Source of the DNA: CAVSRC01 sp963762605
GTDB taxonomy: Bacteria; Pseudomonadota; Alphaproteobacteria; Rhizobiales; Kaistiaceae
Length of the DNA: 64,000 bases
NCBI GenBank assembly: GCA_963762605.1
Contig: CAVXLJ010000011.1
Coordinates: 124,001 to 188,000, forward strand
Reading direction: 5' to 3'
Within the stretch, counting starts at the first letter, position 1, and every line of letters starts with the position of its first letter. This document shows positions 44,557-54,342 of this stretch, piece after piece. The position numbers were made by a program, and so were the translations under genes. The notes under the pieces were generated by a model, which had not been told where the DNA came from, did not search any database, and was given only the letters and a program-made list of their open reading frames with translations.

Positions 44557-44797
44557 TTACCTTGCAGCCAACCACCTTGCAGGTGGCCGGATGTTTGCTC
44601 TTGTCCTGGCAGTCACCCTTGGCCACTGCGCCGGCAATGGTCTTGGCTTCCCAGTCGAACAAGGCAGTCTTGGTTTCACTCCACTTCTTGCCGGCGGAAT
44701 CCTTCGCCGTGCACACCGCCGTGGCGGCAAAGGCCGGCGACGACGCCAGCAGACATACAGCGGCAAGCGCCGCCATGCCGGAACGATGGACTCTCAT
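44549..44797 (-). CDS. Small secreted four-cysteine protein (paralogue A)
   Basis: 82 residues. Signal peptide MRVHRSGMAALAAVCLLAS..AFA, then VCTAKDSAGKKWSETKTA and a C-terminal HPATCKVVGCKVTK. Four mature cysteines could form two disulphides. The mature part aligns by eye with the 75-residue protein at 48564 (VCTAK-x-x-x-G ... P-x-TC-[KR]-VV), so they are paralogues of an unnamed family. ATG 44797 begins the signal; convergent with the YejA-like gene. Confidence 0.78.
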   Translation of the reverse strand: MRVHRSGMAALAAVCLLASSPAFAATAVCTAKDSAGKKWSETKTALFDWEAKTIAGAVAKGDCQDKSKHPATCKVVGCKVTK

Positions 44798-44811
44798 GCT
44801 GCTTCCCGCTT

Positions 44812-45282
44812 TCAGGAGTGCTTGTGGATCGGGTCGACCCAGGCGACCGCCTCCGGCTTCTCCACCGGCTCGATGTCGAGATTGACCACCACCGCCTCGT
44901 TGTCCGAGCGCACCAGAACGCATTCGAGCGGTTCGTCGGTGGAGGCGTTGATCTCCTGGTGCGGCACGTAGGGCGGCACGAAGATGAAGTCGCCGGGACC
45001 GGCCTCGGCGACATATTCAAGGTGGTCGCCCCAGCGCATGCGCGCTCGTCCCTTCACCACGTAAATGACGCTTTCCAGCGCGCCATGATGATGGGCGCCG
45101 GTCTTGGCATTGGGCTGGATCTTCACCGTACCCGCCCAGATCTTCTGCGCTCCGACGCGAGCGAAGTTGATCGCCGCGGCGCGGTCCATGCCCGGCGTCT
45201 GCGCCGTGTTGGGATCAAGCTGACTGCCGGGGATGACCTTCACGCCGTGCGTCTTCCAGTCGACCGGTTCATGCTCGTTCAT
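44812..45282 (-). CDS. Cupin-domain protein
   Basis: 156 residues. Single cupin barrel: motif 1 TGAHHHGALESVIYVVKGRARMRWG (GxHxHxxxE type, ~74-98) and motif 2 PGDFIFVPPYVPHQEIN (GDxxxxPxxxxH, ~110-126), giving three His plus Glu for a metal. The substrate is unknown; small stand-alone cupins range from isomerases to dioxygenases. ATG 45282 is preceded by GGGAGGGAA. Lies 25 bases after the L,D-transpeptidase gene and 14 before the small secreted gene on the same strand. Confidence 0.88.
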   Translation of the reverse strand: MNEHEPVDWKTHGVKVIPGSQLDPNTAQTPGMDRAAAINFARVGAQKIWAGTVKIQPNAKTGAHHHGALESVIYVVKGRARMRWGDHLEYVAEAGPGDFIFVPPYVPHQEINASTDEPLECVLVRSDNEAVVVNLDIEPVEKPEAVAWVDPIHKHS

Positions 45283-45307
45283 TTGCCGTTCCCTCCCTTG
45301 TGCCGGC

Positions 45308-46939
45308 TTACCAGGCCATGGCGCGGCCATCCAGCGCGCTGATCAGTTTGGCATCTTGCTCGTAGATGTCGTTGCGGAAATTCGGCGTGCCGTCATCGAC
45401 CCAGGCGGTCAGATAGGTGATGTGGATGGGCAGCGGCTGGGGAAGATTGACGATCGTGCGATCGCCGCCGGCAACCACCGCATCGATATGCTGCCGGTCC
45501 CAGCCGGGCGCGGCCGCGAGCACCTCGCTCGCCAGGTCCAGCGGGCGCGACAGGCGCACGCAGCCATGGCTGAAGGCGCGGCTGTTCTCGGCAAATACGC
45601 CGTGCGACGGCGTGTCGTGCAGATAGACGTTGAACTGGTTCGGGAACATGAACTTCACCCGGCCGAGCGCGTTGGCCGGTCCCGGCCGCTGGCGCAACTG
45701 GAAGGGAAAGTTGTCCGGGCCGTATTGGCTCCAGTCGATGTCGGTCAACCGATAGACCTGATCGCCGCGTACCGCCTCGAAGCCGGAAGCGGCCAGCGTC
45801 GCCGGGTCCGTTCGCAGACGCGGCAGTTCCTCATTGACGGCGATGGTGGCGGGTACGTTCCAGTAGGGATTGAATTCAAGATAGCGCACGCGATCGCTGA
45901 ACACTGGCGTGCGGCTATAGGGCTTGCCGACCACCACTGCCATCCGGTCGACCACCTTGCCGTTGTCGACGTGCCTGAGGTCGAAGCCGGCAATGTTGAC
46001 GATCAGGTGGTCGCGACCAAGGTCGCGCGGCATCCACCGCCAGCGCTCCATGGCGACGACGATCTCGGCGATGCGCTCCTCGACCGGCACGTTGAGAGCG
46101 GCGATGGTGTTCCTGCCGACGATGCCGTCGTCTTCGAGGCCGTGGCGCTTCTGGAACCACTTGGCTGCGTCGGCCAGGCCCTGGTCGTAGAGACCGGGCG
46201 GGCCGGAGCTCTGCCGTGGCGCCCCGTCGGTGAGAAACAGCCGGGCGCGCAAGAGCGGCACGCGATCGTCGGTCATGCCGGGCTTCAGCGACTCGCCGAG
46301 CGGCACCGACGGCCAGCCGCCGGCAGCGGCAATCGCCCGGTAGTCGACCAGCGCCCGTTTCAGCGCCGCATAGTCCGGCGCCGACGGCTGCCACGCGTCG
46401 AAGAAGGCAGCGATGCTCTTCGCCTCTGCAAGCTGGTTCAGCGCGGCAAGTTGGTCGATCGAACGGTTCTTCAGGAAGAAATTGGGATCGACCTTGTGCG
46501 GCAGCAGCCGGCCGACCTGGAGGTCCGAGGCATATTCGAGGAAGGCGGCGGAGAAATAGAGCTCGATGATGGCGCGGCTGCGCGCGTCGGTGCGACCGGA
46601 GGCTTCGGCAAGTTTCGCCAGCTGGTCGGCGGGATAGGAATTCGGGTCCAGCCCGTCATCGGCTGCGGCGCGCAGGCGTGCGACGAAGTCGTCCATGCGC
46701 TCATGGCCGAGCCAGAGCAGCGGCCCGCCGTTGTCGCGATAGTAGACGATCAGCGCCGCGCTGCGCTGGCGCACCGGCAACGGCAGGCGCGGCTCGTTGG
46801 CGAGCAGGTCGGTGAGGTTGATGGTCACTGCCGCCCGTTCCACGGGCGCCAGCGCGACGACGCGTGCTGCCGCCGGGGCGGCGAACAGCGGCGCCACAAG
46901 CAGCGCCGCGGCCATCGCGAGGATCGAGCCGCGCATCAC
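45308..46939 (-). CDS. L,D-transpeptidase of the YcbB/LdtD type
   Basis: 543 residues, cross-links peptidoglycan 3-3 in the periplasm. Signal peptide (1-25), scaffold domain with LYFSAAFLEYASDLQVGRL (~128-146), peptidoglycan-binding domain GLADAAKWFQKRHGLEDDG (~253-271, ends NTIAALN), and YkuD catalytic domain with HDTPSHGVF and SRAFSHGCVRLS (catalytic Cys ~452). Domain order and length match LdtD homologues. The solute-binding protein gene ends 6 bases upstream. Confidence 0.94.
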   Translation of the reverse strand: MMRGSILAMAAALLVAPLFAAPAAARVVALAPVERAAVTINLTDLLANEPRLPLPVRQRSAALIVYYRDNGGPLLWLGHERMDDFVARLRAAADDGLDPNSYPADQLAKLAEASGRTDARSRAIIELYFSAAFLEYASDLQVGRLLPHKVDPNFFLKNRSIDQLAALNQLAEAKSIAAFFDAWQPSAPDYAALKRALVDYRAIAAAGGWPSVPLGESLKPGMTDDRVPLLRARLFLTDGAPRQSSGPPGLYDQGLADAAKWFQKRHGLEDDGIVGRNTIAALNVPVEERIAEIVVAMERWRWMPRDLGRDHLIVNIAGFDLRHVDNGKVVDRMAVVVGKPYSRTPVFSDRVRYLEFNPYWNVPATIAVNEELPRLRTDPATLAASGFEAVRGDQVYRLTDIDWSQYGPDNFPFQLRQRPGPANALGRVKFMFPNQFNVYLHDTPSHGVFAENSRAFSHGCVRLSRPLDLASEVLAAAPGWDRQHIDAVVAGGDRTIVNLPQPLPIHITYLTAWVDDGTPNFRNDIYEQDAKLISALDGRAMAW

Positions 46940-46945
46940 GGCCGT

Positions 46946-47965
46946 TCACATTGGCGGGGCGTAGAGAATGCCGCCCTCCGTCCACAGCGCGTTCATGCCA
47001 CGGCGGATGCCGAGCGGGCTGCCCTCGCCGAGGTTGCGCTCGAAGATCTCGCCGTAATTGCCAAGCCTGGCGACCATGACGGCCAGCCAGTCATCCGCCA
47101 GCTTGAGGGCCTCGGCCGCCGGCTTGCCCATGGCGATGGCGCGTTGGCGCTGTGCCACGCCGCCGAATTTCTGCGGGTCGAGGCTCGCCGATGTCATACC
47201 GGCCTCCTCGGCGTCGATCAGGCCGAACAGGGTCCAGCGCACGAGATCGGTCCAGGTGCGGTCGTCGTCGCGCGTCACCGGCCCCAGCGGCTCCTTGGAG
47301 ATGACCTCGGGCAGGATGATGTGGTCGGCAGGCACGGGCAGCAGCGAGCGCTCGGCGGCGAGTGCCGAACGGTCGGCGGTGAACACGTCGCAATCGCGCG
47401 CGGCATAGGCAGCGCGCGCCTCGTGACGCGTGGCGTAGGTCATGAAGCTGACCTTCATGTTGTGCGCGGCAAACCAGTCGGCAGCATTGGCCTCGGTGGT
47501 GGTTCCCGCGATCACGCAGATGCGCGCGCCCTCGAGCTGCAGCGCGCTGGTGAAGCCGTCGAGCACCACGGCGAGAAAGCCCTGGCCGTCGTAGTAGGAG
47601 ACGCCGGCGAAATCGACACCGAGCTTGAGGTCGCGCGCCATGGTCCAGGTGCTGTTGCGCGACAGCAGGTCGATCTTGCGCTTGGTCAGCGCCGTGAAGC
47701 GCTCTGCCGCCGAGAGCGGCACGTAATCGACCTTGTCAGGATCGCCGAGAACGGCGGTGGCGACCGCCCGGCAGAAATCGACGTCGAAGCCGTGCCAGGC
47801 GCCCGACGCATCCTTGTCGGAAAAACCAGGCAGCCCTTCGCTGACGCCGCAAACAAGCCGGCCGGCCTTACGTACATGGTCAAGCGTCCCGGCCGCCGCC
47901 ACCGGCGGCGCGCCCGCCAGCAGCGCCAGAACGGCAAGGGAAAGGCAGAAGGCGAGATGTCTCAT
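46946..47965 (-). CDS. Amino-acid ABC transporter solute-binding protein (AapJ-like)
   Basis: 339 residues. Signal peptide (1-25), SBP_bac_3 fold: DHVRKAGRLVCGVSEGLPGFSDKDASGAWHGFDVDFCRAVA, LTKRKIDLLSRNSTWTMARDL and ICVIAGTTTEANAADWF. The RNSTWT segment and length resemble general L-amino-acid binding proteins AapJ/BztA. No cognate permease genes are present, so it may act with a transporter encoded elsewhere or have another role. Six bases separate it from the L,D-transpeptidase, so co-transcription is likely. Confidence 0.92.
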   Translation of the reverse strand: MRHLAFCLSLAVLALLAGAPPVAAAGTLDHVRKAGRLVCGVSEGLPGFSDKDASGAWHGFDVDFCRAVATAVLGDPDKVDYVPLSAAERFTALTKRKIDLLSRNSTWTMARDLKLGVDFAGVSYYDGQGFLAVVLDGFTSALQLEGARICVIAGTTTEANAADWFAAHNMKVSFMTYATRHEARAAYAARDCDVFTADRSALAAERSLLPVPADHIILPEVISKEPLGPVTRDDDRTWTDLVRWTLFGLIDAEEAGMTSASLDPQKFGGVAQRQRAIAMGKPAAEALKLADDWLAVMVARLGNYGEIFERNLGEGSPLGIRRGMNALWTEGGILYAPPM

Positions 47966-48173
47966 CGAGCCTGCTCCTTCGAATCCGGCCGGGTGGCTGG
48001 CCGCACGATACTAACCGATGCGAGCGGCAGGCCAAACCGTCCGCCCGGGCGCCGGCAGATGCGCGTGGAACACCGGAGGATCCGCGGCAGAATGGCGGCA
48101 AAACCCACCCTGACCGGCGATCTGCTATTCTGCCTTTGGGGCAAAATGGGGCAGATCGCGCAAGGAGGCAGGC

Positions 48174-48557
48174 ATGGGGTTCGCTTATCATGGCCGCAGG
48201 CTCGGTGCCGCGGCGACCATCGCTTTGATCGCCGGTGCCGTGCCGGCGGCGGCGGCCAGCTTCGACTGCGGCAAGGCCAGGACGGCCGACGAGAAGGCAA
48301 TCTGCGCCGACCGAACGCTGTCCGACCTCGATACCCAGATGGCGACGCTCTACGGCGTGCGCATGCAGATCCCGATGCTGATGGGCGCGCGCGGTGCCGC
48401 GCAGGACGAACAGCGCGCCTGGCTCACGGAGCGCGCCGCCTGCGGCGACGATGGGACCTGCCTGAGGCAGGTCTACCAGCAGCGGATCGTCGAACTGAAC
48501 CAGACGATTGCCGAGGCGATGCACGATTACTGCACGCGCCTCGGCATCTGCGGTTGA
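48174..48557 (+). CDS. LprI-like (DUF1311) secreted protein
   Basis: 127 residues. Signal peptide (~1-28), then ASFDCGKARTADEKAICADRTLSDLDTQMATLYG, the Cys-spaced LprI/DUF1311 start, and C-terminal HDYCTRLGICG. Six mature cysteines. The family includes a mycobacterial lysozyme inhibitor, but most members are uncharacterised. Preceded by GCAAGGAGGCAG at a fitting distance. Confidence 0.86.
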   Translation: MGFAYHGRRLGAAATIALIAGAVPAAAASFDCGKARTADEKAICADRTLSDLDTQMATLYGVRMQIPMLMGARGAAQDEQRAWLTERAACGDDGTCLRQVYQQRIVELNQTIAEAMHDYCTRLGICG

Positions 48558-48563
48558 TCCGGA

Positions 48564-48791
48564 TCAGGGATGCGACCTGACGACCCGGCAGGTGCGCGGA
48601 TAGACGCTGTCCACCCGGCATTTGGCCAGAGCGCGGCTGCAGGTGCCGGCCTGGAAGAAGCCAATTGAGGTATAGAGCGCGCCGCGGGCGTTCTTGGCGG
48701 TGCAGACCCAGGCGAAGGCAGGCGATGCCGCCGCGGTCATGAGACCAGCCACCGCGGCAATCAACAGAAGGCGTGAACCAACGAGCTTCAT
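48564..48791 (-). CDS. Small secreted four-cysteine protein (paralogue B)
   Basis: 75 residues. Signal peptide MKLVGSRLLLIAAVAGLMTA..AFA, then WVCTAKNARGALYTS, TCSRALAKCRVDS and YPRTCRVVRSHP. Related to the 82-residue protein at 44549. The stop lies 6 bases from that of the convergent LprI-like gene. Confidence 0.78.
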   Translation of the reverse strand: MKLVGSRLLLIAAVAGLMTAAASPAFAWVCTAKNARGALYTSIGFFQAGTCSRALAKCRVDSVYPRTCRVVRSHP

Positions 48792-48949
48792 GGATCAGTC
48801 TCCTCTTGCAGGCCGAGGCGACGGTCCGGCGCCGCCCGGCCGGGACAGTTTATACCGTCTCCAATCCTTGAGGGACTCCCCCCAATGAGGCGGCGCCACG
48901 CCCCCTGCCCCTTGCCCGGCCGGCCGCTTCCGGGCACAAACCCGCGGCC

Positions 48950-50851
48950 ATGCTTCACATCAACGACCTCACCTACCGGATCGGCCATCGCCTGCTGATC
49001 GACCACGCCAGCGTGGCGCTGCCGGACGGCACCAAGGCCGGTCTTGTGGGGCCAAACGGCGCCGGCAAGACCACACTCTTCCGCCTGATTTCCGGCGAGA
49101 TCGGGCCGGAGAGCGGGTCGATCGGCCTGCCCAGGAATGCCCGCATCGGCCAGGTGGCGCAGGAAGCGCCGGGGGGAAGCGAGAGCCTGATTGCGGTGGT
49201 GCTGGCCGCCGACCACGAGCGCGAGCGGCTGCTCGCCGAGGCCGAGACGGCGCACGACCCGCATCGCATCGCCGAAATCCATACGCGGCTGGCGGACATC
49301 GATTCCCATTCGGCGGAAGCGCGCGCCGCCACCATCCTCGCCGGCCTCGGCTTCGACGAGGCGGCGCAGAAGCGGCCGTGTTCCTCGTTCTCCGGCGGCT
49401 GGCGCATGCGCGTGGCGCTGGCTGCGACCCTGTTCGCGCGGCCCGACCTGCTGCTCCTCGACGAGCCAACCAACTATCTCGACCTCGAAGGCACGCTGTG
49501 GCTGGAGACCTACGTCACCCGCTATCCCTACAGCGTCATCATCGTCAGCCACGACCGCGACCTCCTGAACCGCGCCGTCGACACCATCGTCCATCTCGAC
49601 CAGGGCAAGCTGACGCTCTATCGCGGCGGTTACGATTCCTTCGACCGCCAGCGGCGCGAACGTCAGGCGCTGCAACTGAAGCTGAAGGCCAGGCAGGACG
49701 ACCAGCGGCGCCACCTGCAATCCTTCGTCGACCGCTTCCGCTACAAGGCGTCGAAGGCGCGCCAGGCACAGTCGCGCCTGAAGATGCTGGAGAAGCTCGA
49801 GCCGATCGCGGCGCTTGCCGACAACACCGTGGTCCCATTCCACTTTCCCCCGCCGGCCAAGCCCGCGGCGCCGCCAATCATCACGATGGAGGACGTCTCG
49901 GTCGGCTATGAAGCCGATAGACCCGTGCTGCGCGGCCTCGATCTCCGCCTCGACGATGACGACCGCATCGGCCTGCTTGGCGCCAACGGCAACGGCAAGT
50001 CGACGCTGGCCAAGCTCATCGCCGGCCGGCTCGATGCGATGGGCGGCCGCTTCCGCCGCCTGCACCGGCTGGACGTCGCCTATTTCGCCCAGCACCAGCT
50101 CGACGAACTGAAGCCCGCCTGGTCGCCCTACGACCACGTGCGCGACCTGATGCCGGACGCAACGGAAGCGCAGGTGCGCGCCCGCACAGGGGCGCTGGGT
50201 TTCGTGCGCACCAAGATGGATACCAAGGCGGCCGATCTCTCCGGCGGCGAGAAGGCGCGCCTGCTGCTCGGCCTCGCCACCTTCTCCGGCGCCAACCTGA
50301 TGATCCTCGACGAGCCGACCAACCATCTCGACATCGACAGCCGCGAGGCGCTGGTCCTGGCGCTGGCCGAGTTTCCCGGCGCGGTCATCCTCATCAGCCA
50401 CGACCGCCACCTGATCGAAGCCTCGGTCGACCGGCTATGGCTGGTCGCCGACGGCACGGTTCGGCCCTATGACGGCGACCTCGACGACTATCGCCGCACA
50501 GTGCTCGACAGCCGCAACGGCGGCAATGGCAACGGGGGCCCTTCGGCGCGCAAGACGCCATCCAGCGGGACGGCGCAGGACCGTCGCCGCGAGGCCGCCG
50601 GACGACGCCAGCAGACGGCACCGCTGCGCAAAAAGATCAAGGATACCGAGGCTTTGATCGATTCTCTTCAGAAAGAGATTCATCGACTAGATCGAAAGCT
50701 CGGTGATTCCGGGCTTTATGAGCGCAATCCGACGGAAGCCGCCTTCCTGGCCAAGGCGCGCGCCGAGGCGGTTCGTTCGCTGGCCAAGGCCGAGGAAACC
50801 TGGCTTGCCGCCAGTGCCGAACTGGAAGCGGCAATGGCGGAATTGGAATAG
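48950..50851 (+). CDS. ABC-F family ATPase (YheS/Uup-like)
   Basis: 633 residues. Two ABC domains without membrane segments: Walker A GPNGAGKT (~35) and GANGNGKS (~344), signatures SFSGGWRMR and DLSGGEKAR, Walker B LLLLDEPTNYLD and LMILDEPTNHLD, joined by a basic linker of the P-site tRNA-interaction motif type (RRHLQSFVDRFRYKASKARQAQSR). C-terminal coiled coil (APLRKKIKDTEALIDSLQKEI). These proteins act on ribosomes, not in transport. No antibiotic-resistance subtype is recognisable. Confidence 0.93.
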   Translation: MLHINDLTYRIGHRLLIDHASVALPDGTKAGLVGPNGAGKTTLFRLISGEIGPESGSIGLPRNARIGQVAQEAPGGSESLIAVVLAADHERERLLAEAETAHDPHRIAEIHTRLADIDSHSAEARAATILAGLGFDEAAQKRPCSSFSGGWRMRVALAATLFARPDLLLLDEPTNYLDLEGTLWLETYVTRYPYSVIIVSHDRDLLNRAVDTIVHLDQGKLTLYRGGYDSFDRQRRERQALQLKLKARQDDQRRHLQSFVDRFRYKASKARQAQSRLKMLEKLEPIAALADNTVVPFHFPPPAKPAAPPIITMEDVSVGYEADRPVLRGLDLRLDDDDRIGLLGANGNGKSTLAKLIAGRLDAMGGRFRRLHRLDVAYFAQHQLDELKPAWSPYDHVRDLMPDATEAQVRARTGALGFVRTKMDTKAADLSGGEKARLLLGLATFSGANLMILDEPTNHLDIDSREALVLALAEFPGAVILISHDRHLIEASVDRLWLVADGTVRPYDGDLDDYRRTVLDSRNGGNGNGGPSARKTPSSGTAQDRRREAAGRRQQTAPLRKKIKDTEALIDSLQKEIHRLDRKLGDSGLYERNPTEAAFLAKARAEAVRSLAKAEETWLAASAELEAAMAELE

Positions 50852-50860
50852 AATCCGGCC

Positions 50861-51309
50861 TTAGCCCTTCTTCTCCCAGCGTCCGCTTGTCGATTGCTGC
50901 CAGTAGGTGGCGTCGTGGCCGGCGTCCCTGGCGGCCTTCCATGCCGCGCGGGCCTGGTCCACGGCGTCCGGGTCGTTGCCGTCGAAGAGCCGCACGATAC
51001 GTGCATAGGCGCCGTAGTCGGCGATGTCGGCACCGTCGGCGAGGAAGCGCACGGTGGCGGCGTTGGGGTTGTCCTCGTCGGTGGTCAGCCACACCGGCTG
51101 GGCGTCGGCATGGCCCTCCTTGACGGTGCCGTGCGGCAGAAACCCCTCGTCGCGATAGGTCCACAGATGGGCGTCGAGCGCGTCGCGCCGCTCCTCGGAG
51201 CCGACCTGCACGACCGCCCGCCACTGCCGCTCGAGGCATTTCTCGAGCAGCTCGGGCAGCACGCGCTCCAGCGGCTGGCTCTGCAGGTGATAGAACAGGA
51301 CTTCAGTCA

Positions 51310-51310
<1 letters not shown>
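50861..51310 (-). CDS. holC: DNA polymerase III chi subunit
   Basis: 149 residues. Chi binds SSB and links the clamp loader to the lagging strand. Family pattern VLFYHLQSQPLERVLPELLEKCLERQWRAVV and TTDEDNPNAATVRFLADGA. ATG 51310 overlaps the pepA stop (TGATG). The pepA-holC pair is standard in alphaproteobacteria. Converges with the ABC-F gene, 9 bases apart. Confidence 0.94.
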
Positions 51311-52806
<1,496 letters not shown>

Positions 52807-52905
52807 GTCGGGTCGGGGCTCACTTAAAAAAGGCGGATTTCCGCGGCAACGATAACAGACTATGGGCCGGCGGGCAGGTATTCTGGATTTGTACGCGCAC
52901 ACCCG

Positions 52906-52933
52906 TTGCGCAATGCAGCAATCCCACCATAAT
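52906..52933 (+). promoter_or_regulatory. Candidate promoter of the lptF operon
   Basis: -35 TTGCGC (52906-52911), 16-base spacer, -10 CATAAT (52928-52933), giving a start point near 52940 and a leader of ~25 bases before ATG 52965. By-eye assignment only. Confidence 0.4.
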
Positions 52934-52964
52934 CGCCGGCGGCGGCATTGGCCCGAAGGCATGC

Positions 52965-54152
52965 ATGAGGCTCATCGAGCAATATATATTCCGCAAGATC
53001 GTCGGGGCCACCACGCTGACCTTCGTGGCGCTGGGGACAATGGTGTGGCTGTCGCAGGCGCTACGCCAATTCGATCTGGTCACCGCCAACGGCCAATCGG
53101 TGTGGACCTTCCTCTACGTTTCGGCGCTGCTGGTACCGGCACTGGTCACCGTTGTGCTTCCGGTCGCCCTGCTGGTCGCGGTGATATACGCCTTCACCCA
53201 CCTCAACGGCGATTCGGAGCTTATCGTCGTCAATTCCAGCGGCGCCTCGCAGATGACTGTCCTGCGGCCGGTGCTGATGGTGGGGGTCGTCGTAACGCTG
53301 CTGGTCGCCGCGATGTCGCTGTATTTCGCACCGCTGTCGCTGCGTGCCTGGCAAGTGCTGATCACCAATGTGCGCAGCGACATTCTCACCACGATCCTGC
53401 AACCGGGTCAGTTCATGCAGCCGGTCAGCGGGCTGACGATCCACGTGCGCAGCCGCGACCCGGACGGCACGCTGCACGGCATCTTCGTTTCCGACGATCG
53501 CGACCCCGGCCAGACCTCCACATACCTCGCCGAGCGCGGCGCCGTGATCGACAATCCGCTTGGCGTGTTCATGATCATGAACAACGGCACGATCCAGCAG
53601 CGCAGCAAGGTCGATCAGTCGATCTCGATGATCGAGTTCTCATCCTACGCCTTCGACCTGTCATCGTTCCGCTCGAGCAGCACGACGCCGCAGCTCCAGC
53701 CCGCCGAGCGCAACACCGCCTACCTGCTCAACCCCGATCCCGAAGACCGCTATTTCCGCAAATATCCCGGCAAGTTCCGCGCTGAACTCCACGACCGGCT
53801 GACCTCCCCGCTCTACGGGCTGCTTTTCGCGGTGTTGCCTCTGGTCTTTCTCGGTCAGGCCGAATCGCCGCGGCAGAGCCGCGCGGCAAGCGTCACAATG
53901 GCGGTGGTCGTGACGACGGCGTTGCGCGCCCTGGGAGTGTTCCTGCCGAACCTCGCCGAATCGAGCGCGCTGGCCGTGTGGCTGATGTATGCCGTCCCGC
54001 TTGGCGGCGTGCTTGTCGCATGCGTGCTGGTTTTGACTGGCCGCCAGGTGCGGCCTCCGGAAGCGATCGTCACCTTCGCCGAAGCCATGTTCGCACGCGC
54101 CAGCGGCATGTTGCGCAGCGGCGTCGCTGCGCCGGCCGCAGGCAGGCGCTAG
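52965..54152 (+). CDS. lptF: LPS export permease LptF
   Basis: 395 residues. Inner-membrane partner of LptG in the ABC machine LptB2FG that lifts lipopolysaccharide. Six membrane segments with a periplasmic beta-jellyroll in the middle (~135-300). N-terminal YIFRKIVGATTLTFVALG and LVPALVTVVLPVALLVAVIYAF are typical. The stop codon TAG is part of the terminal repeat of the 188-bp element that follows. Confidence 0.94.
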   Translation: MRLIEQYIFRKIVGATTLTFVALGTMVWLSQALRQFDLVTANGQSVWTFLYVSALLVPALVTVVLPVALLVAVIYAFTHLNGDSELIVVNSSGASQMTVLRPVLMVGVVVTLLVAAMSLYFAPLSLRAWQVLITNVRSDILTTILQPGQFMQPVSGLTIHVRSRDPDGTLHGIFVSDDRDPGQTSTYLAERGAVIDNPLGVFMIMNNGTIQQRSKVDQSISMIEFSSYAFDLSSFRSSSTTPQLQPAERNTAYLLNPDPEDRYFRKYPGKFRAELHDRLTSPLYGLLFAVLPLVFLGQAESPRQSRAASVTMAVVVTTALRALGVFLPNLAESSALAVWLMYAVPLGGVLVACVLVLTGRQVRPPEAIVTFAEAMFARASGMLRSGVAAPAAGRR

Positions 54153-54336
54153 AGCCTTTGGTAGCCAGATGGAGTCATTCCGACGGAGCAATTTTGCAAC
54201 AGGATCCGGCCGGCCGGCGCCCAGCGCCGATCCCGGCTCGACCGATGCCCGACGTCGCCCTTCGCCGGTTTCGACGCCGGACGCCCAAGCCGGTCGAGAA
54301 ACGGACTTGATCCCATCTAGCTGCCAAAGGCTCTAG
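54149..54336. repeat. Dispersed inverted-terminal repeat element, copy 1
   Basis: 188 bp between lptF and lptG. Ends: left CTAGAGCCTTTGGTAGCCAG, right (reverse complement) CTAGAGCCTTTGGCAGCTAG; about 25 of 29 terminal bases match. The interior resembles copy 2 at 62434 (CGGAGC[AG]ATTTTGC[AG]ACAGGAT, CCAGCGCCGATCCCGGCT, CCGGTCGAGAAACGGA) but lacks ~84 bp. No coding capacity. It overlaps the lptF stop codon. Confidence 0.85.
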
Positions 54337-54342
54337 ACCCCG

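Noticed and set aside
45233..48580. Forward open frame of 1115 codons opposite cupin, L,D-transpeptidase and binding-protein genes
   Set aside because: Composition is typical of an antisense shadow, and each opposite gene has clear family motifs and starts.
54149..54336. Insertion sequence between lptF and lptG
   Set aside because: Too short to encode a transposase and no coding frame; described as a non-autonomous repeat instead.
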